Assembly: GCA_030123525.1 (NCBI GenBank)
Contig: CP126125.1
Span: 2,046,001-2,110,000, forward strand
DNA: 64,000 bases
DNA from: ELB16-189 sp018266435
GTDB lineage: Bacteria; Bacteroidota; Bacteroidia; Cytophagales; Cyclobacteriaceae
Reading direction: 5' to 3'
The notes under the pieces are model-generated. The model saw nothing but the letters and a program-made list of their open reading frames with translations. It searched no databases and was not told where the DNA came from. The translations under genes were made by a program, and so were the position numbers. This document shows positions 61,359 through 64,000 of this stretch, piece after piece (positions within the stretch are counted from its first letter, which is position 1; every line of letters starts with the position of its first letter).

Positions 61359-62942
61359 CTAATCTTTAAACTCGCTGGTAAAATGAAATTTGATTTCCGG
61401 AAAATTATCTTGTACCATTTGCAGCCACGCCTTTGATTCGGCCATGAATACCAGCTTATCTTCTTTGTCACGGGCGATGTGCCGTTGTTTAGAGGCAATG
61501 AACTCGTGCAATTTTTTTTCATCGGTGCTGCTGATCCAGCAAGCCTTAAAAATATTTTGTGGAAGAAACTCCACCGTTGCCCCATATTCGTTCTTCAACC
61601 GAAATTGAATCACTTCAAACTGAAGTGCACCCACGGTGCCCACTACTTTTCTTTTTCCCAGCTCGTAGGTAAACAACTGGGCCACTCCTTCTTCCATCAG
61701 TTGCTGCAATCCTTTTTCGAGTTGCTTGGTTTTCATGGCATCTTTGTTCACTACTTCTTTAAAAATTTCAGGCGAAAAACTGGGAATGCCCGTGTAAATC
61801 ATTTTTTCTCCTTCGGTGAGTGTATCACCAATTTTTAAATTGCCGGTATCGTACAACCCCACAATATCGCCAGGCCAGGCCTCGTCAACGGTTTCACGGT
61901 CTTGAGCCATGAACGCGGTGGCGTTAGAAAAACGTAAACTTTTTTGTTGGCGTACGTGATAGTAGTTGTTGCCGCGCTCAAATTCACCTGAGCATACGCG
62001 GATAAAAGCGATCCGGTTGCGGTGCTTGGGATCCATGTTGGCATGTATTTTAAAAACAAACCCTGAAAATTTTTCTTCGGAGGGTTTCACTTCGCGAACG
62101 GTAGTAGCACGCGGAATGGGTGGCGGAGCAATGCGAATGAATGTATCCAATAATTCTTTTACGCCAAAATTATTCACAGCACTTCCGAAAAATACAGGGG
62201 CCACTTTTCCGGCCAGGTAATCAGTCACTTCAAACTCAGGATAAACTCCTTCAATTAGTTCTACATCGGCACGTAGTTGTTGCGCATAGTTTTCGCCCAC
62301 CAACTGATCCAGTTCCGGGCTGTGAATGTCGGCAATTTCAATTCCTTCTTCCACCGTAGTTTTACTCGGTGTAAAAAGTTGTAATTTTTTTTCGTACAAA
62401 CTATATACACCCTTAAATGTTTTGCCCATGCTGATGGGCCAGCTCAGTGGCCGCACATTGATGGTTAGTTTTTCTTCAATTTCATCGAGTAAATCAAACG
62501 GGTCGCGGCCTTCGCGGTCGAGTTTGTTGATGAAGCACAGCACGGGGGTACTGCGCATGCGGCACACCTCCATTAGTTTTTCGGTTTGCGTCTCTACGCC
62601 CTTCACACAGTCAATGACCATGATCACGCTATCCACGGCTGTGAGGGTGCGGTAGGTGTCTTCGGCAAAATCCTGGTGACCGGGTGTGTCGAGTAAATTT
62701 ACTTTTACGTCTTTGTAATGAAAGCCCATGACCGAAGTGGCCACCGAAATGCCACGCTGCTTTTCAATCTCCATCCAGTCGCTGCGCGCATGGTCTTTGA
62801 TTTTTGATGATTTGACTGCGCCAGCTTTTTGAATGGCGCCACCAAAGAGCAGTAATTTTTCAGTTAATGTGGTTTTGCCCGCATCGGGGTGGCTGATGAT
62901 GCCAAACGTTCTGCGCTTGCTGATTTCTTGTTCTAAAGACAT
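61359..62942 (-). CDS. prfC: peptide chain release factor 3
   Basis: 527 residues. RF3 is the GTPase that removes RF1/RF2 from the ribosome after termination. The GTPase motifs are G1 ISHPDAGKTTLTE, G3 DTPGHQDFAEDTYR and G4 NKLDREGRDP; the RF3-specific part includes ERGNNYYHVRQQKSLRFSNA. The start is the ATG at 62942 (MSLEQEISKRRTFG); a TTG frame-mate at 62963 overlaps the promoter. It stands alone between an intergenic region and the OmpA-domain gene. Confidence 0.95.
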   Translation of the reverse strand: MSLEQEISKRRTFGIISHPDAGKTTLTEKLLLFGGAIQKAGAVKSSKIKDHARSDWMEIEKQRGISVATSVMGFHYKDVKVNLLDTPGHQDFAEDTYRTLTAVDSVIMVIDCVKGVETQTEKLMEVCRMRSTPVLCFINKLDREGRDPFDLLDEIEEKLTINVRPLSWPISMGKTFKGVYSLYEKKLQLFTPSKTTVEEGIEIADIHSPELDQLVGENYAQQLRADVELIEGVYPEFEVTDYLAGKVAPVFFGSAVNNFGVKELLDTFIRIAPPPIPRATTVREVKPSEEKFSGFVFKIHANMDPKHRNRIAFIRVCSGEFERGNNYYHVRQQKSLRFSNATAFMAQDRETVDEAWPGDIVGLYDTGNLKIGDTLTEGEKMIYTGIPSFSPEIFKEVVNKDAMKTKQLEKGLQQLMEEGVAQLFTYELGKRKVVGTVGALQFEVIQFRLKNEYGATVEFLPQNIFKACWISSTDEKKLHEFIASKQRHIARDKEDKLVFMAESKAWLQMVQDNFPEIKFHFTSEFKD

Positions 62943-62960
62943 GTCATTTTTTTCGAGGCG

Positions 62961-62968
62961 CAAAAATA
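62961..62968 (-). promoter_or_regulatory. prfC -7 element TATTTTTG
   Basis: Exact TAnnTTTG match on the minus strand, 18 bases before the prfC ATG. No clear -33 TTG. Confidence 0.5.
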
Positions 62969-63033
62969 AGAAAAGGTATTGATTGTGCCGGATGCAGGGG
63001 TTTATGAAATGAATGAAAGCCTGAACGGCAGGC

Positions 63034-64000
63034 TTAATTCTTTAGAATCACAAACTCCACCCTTCGGTTCAGTTTTCTTCCTTCTTCGGTTTCGTTAGTG
63101 GCAAGGGGCTTTGTGCTGCCAAAACCTACACCCTTTATTCGTTTAGAGTTGATTCCTTTTACAACCAGGTAATTTTTGATTTTGTTTACACGCTGCTGCG
63201 AAAGTTCCTGATCGCGCGCGGCATTGCCCCGGTTGTCGGTATGGCCCTGCAGTTCAATCTGCACTTTTGGATTAGTCTTTAAAAAAATGTAAACAGAATC
63301 TAACTCCGGGTATGATTCAGAAAGTAGATTGGTGGTACTGACCTGGAATAAAATATTTTTCAGTTTTATACTTACGCCTTTTTCAATAGGCTGAAGTTTA
63401 AATTCTGCCTCAATCATTTTCAGATCAGAAGTTGTAGGATTGAACAGCTCGGCATAATTGATAAAATTGATTGAACTGATACGAACTTCTTGCCTAATGC
63501 GCGGAATAATTTTCGCAAAACTTCCATCAGCCACAGTAGTGATAGCCGAAGCGGAGTCAGATTGAAAAACAATGCTGGCGGCCACACCTTCTCTTGTTTT
63601 TGAATCGATTACCTTCCCTGAAAGAATAACCTGATCGGGAGGCAAGGTCAGTACCCGGTTCAGGTCTGCATAAAACTGATCGAGGGTTTTGCGCAGGGCC
63701 ATTCCCACCGTAATATTTTCACCTTGCTCCATGGTCATGTTCAGGTTGCCTTCAAACTCCTTGTCGGTGCCGTCTGTTATATAAAGTGTTTCATATTTTT
63801 TTATGAGGTACAAACTATTGTTAACCGTGGCACTCAGTTCTATCCTCACTTTGGCAAATGATTGCCCGCGAATAAACCCGCGCACTTGTGGGTAAAATAT
63901 TTCTACGGAAGAATTAATGACCAGTTTTTTTGATGGCGATGTGTGTTTTTTGTTCGGTCTGAATTTTTTAAGGTCAGCAGTTATTTTGTTTTGAATCTCT
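63034..64000 (-). CDS. OmpA family protein, partial (N-terminus beyond right edge)
   Basis: The frame is open from the right edge (about 321 residues seen); a GTG at 63885 looks like a start but coding continues beyond it, so the true start lies outside. A carboxypeptidase-regulatory-like fold appears first (VILSGKVIDSKTREGVAASI) and a full OmpA C-terminal domain ends the protein (LQGHTDNRGNAARDQELSQQ, KGVGFGSTKPLATN, NRRVEFVI). Together they suit the Bacteroidota OmpA proteins with TPR/WD40 N-termini that anchor outer-membrane or gliding/T9SS complexes to peptidoglycan. The N-terminal part needed to decide is not visible. Confidence 0.85.
   Translation of the reverse strand, partial: EIQNKITADLKKFRPNKKHTSPSKKLVINSSVEIFYPQVRGFIRGQSFAKVRIELSATVNNSLYLIKKYETLYITDGTDKEFEGNLNMTMEQGENITVGMALRKTLDQFYADLNRVLTLPPDQVILSGKVIDSKTREGVAASIVFQSDSASAITTVADGSFAKIIPRIRQEVRISSINFINYAELFNPTTSDLKMIEAEFKLQPIEKGVSIKLKNILFQVSTTNLLSESYPELDSVYIFLKTNPKVQIELQGHTDNRGNAARDQELSQQRVNKIKNYLVVKGINSKRIKGVGFGSTKPLATNETEEGRKLNRRVEFVILKN

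Noticed and set aside
61283..61585. 100-codon minus-strand frame overlapping prfC
   Set aside because: Two-thirds lie inside prfC in another frame; its tail is the intergenic palindrome. Likely spurious.
63034..63885. OmpA protein starting at GTG 63885
   Set aside because: The frame remains open to the window edge with coding-like sequence, so the GTG is internal and the gene is partial.
1..64000. tRNA, rRNA, CRISPR arrays, insertion sequences, prophage
   Set aside because: I read the intergenic regions on both strands and found no cloverleaf arms with a TTCGA-type loop and CCA-side pairing, no spaced repeats and no transposase, integrase or phage genes.

Overview
The window is a chromosomal stretch of a Bacteroidota bacterium, most likely in the Cytophagales/Cytophagia. 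No rRNA gene is present to fix this. The support is: no Shine-Dalgarno sequences before genes; several promoters of the Bacteroidota form TTG-N19-TAnnTTTG; lineage-typical families (DUF6452, DUF6048, DUF6787, DUF2911, large BNR-repeat VPS10-like proteins, TPR-coupled histidine kinases); bacillithiol enzyme BshC; the pairs grpE-dnaJ and obgE-adk; and FtsX-free ABC/TolC and MFP-RND-TolC export operons. I see no insertion sequence, prophage, integron, CRISPR array or tRNA. Gene density is high.

Layout. 1-3.7 kb (minus): rpsA cut by the left edge, a TolC-like protein with a LolD/MacB-like ATPase, and a stand-alone OmpA domain. 3.8-13.1 kb (plus): a Lys-rich secreted protein, guaA overlapping an LpoA-like periplasmic-binding protein, an outer-membrane protein, hutI, a TPR protein ending in a bare histidine-kinase dimerisation domain and overlapping apt, and a Lon-N-domain protein. 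13.4-23 kb: a duplicated-domain secreted protein with a strong terminator, the fused mutase icmF (minus), nhaA, a MaoC hydratase, a Tat-exported PLP-fold enzyme and helicase hrpB. 23-31 kb: an MFP-RND-TolC efflux operon (minus) divergent from an OmpR/histidine-kinase pair that probably regulates it.

31-41.7 kb: half-size TauE/SafE protein, DUF2911 protein, agmatine deiminase, bshC with 5-formyl-THF cyclo-ligase, rimO, the DUF6452/DUF6048 pair, a TPR histidine kinase and an MFS carrier. 41.8-50 kb (plus): a large secreted BNR-propeller protein, a second two-component pair with a PepSY-like periplasmic protein, an Omp85-type barrel and a YVTN propeller protein. 50-64 kb (minus): NtrB-like kinase, ABC-2 exporter pair, toastrack-like protein, grpE-dnaJ, obgE, adk, a GH109-like oxidoreductase, DUF6787/pseudouridine synthase, a 614-base gap, prfC, and an OmpA-domain protein running off the right edge.

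I find no convincing new multi-gene system; most genes are housekeeping. The best leads are: a DnaJ that has lost the first and fourth zinc-finger motifs (one of its two zinc centres); several promoters placed so that transcription should start at or next to the start codon (predicted leaderless mRNAs), including guaA and both response regulators; a membrane TPR protein with a phospho-acceptor-type domain but no kinase ATPase domain, co-transcribed with apt; TTG starts, one behind a hairpin; and a long inverted-repeat intergenic region at 47.4-47.6 kb.
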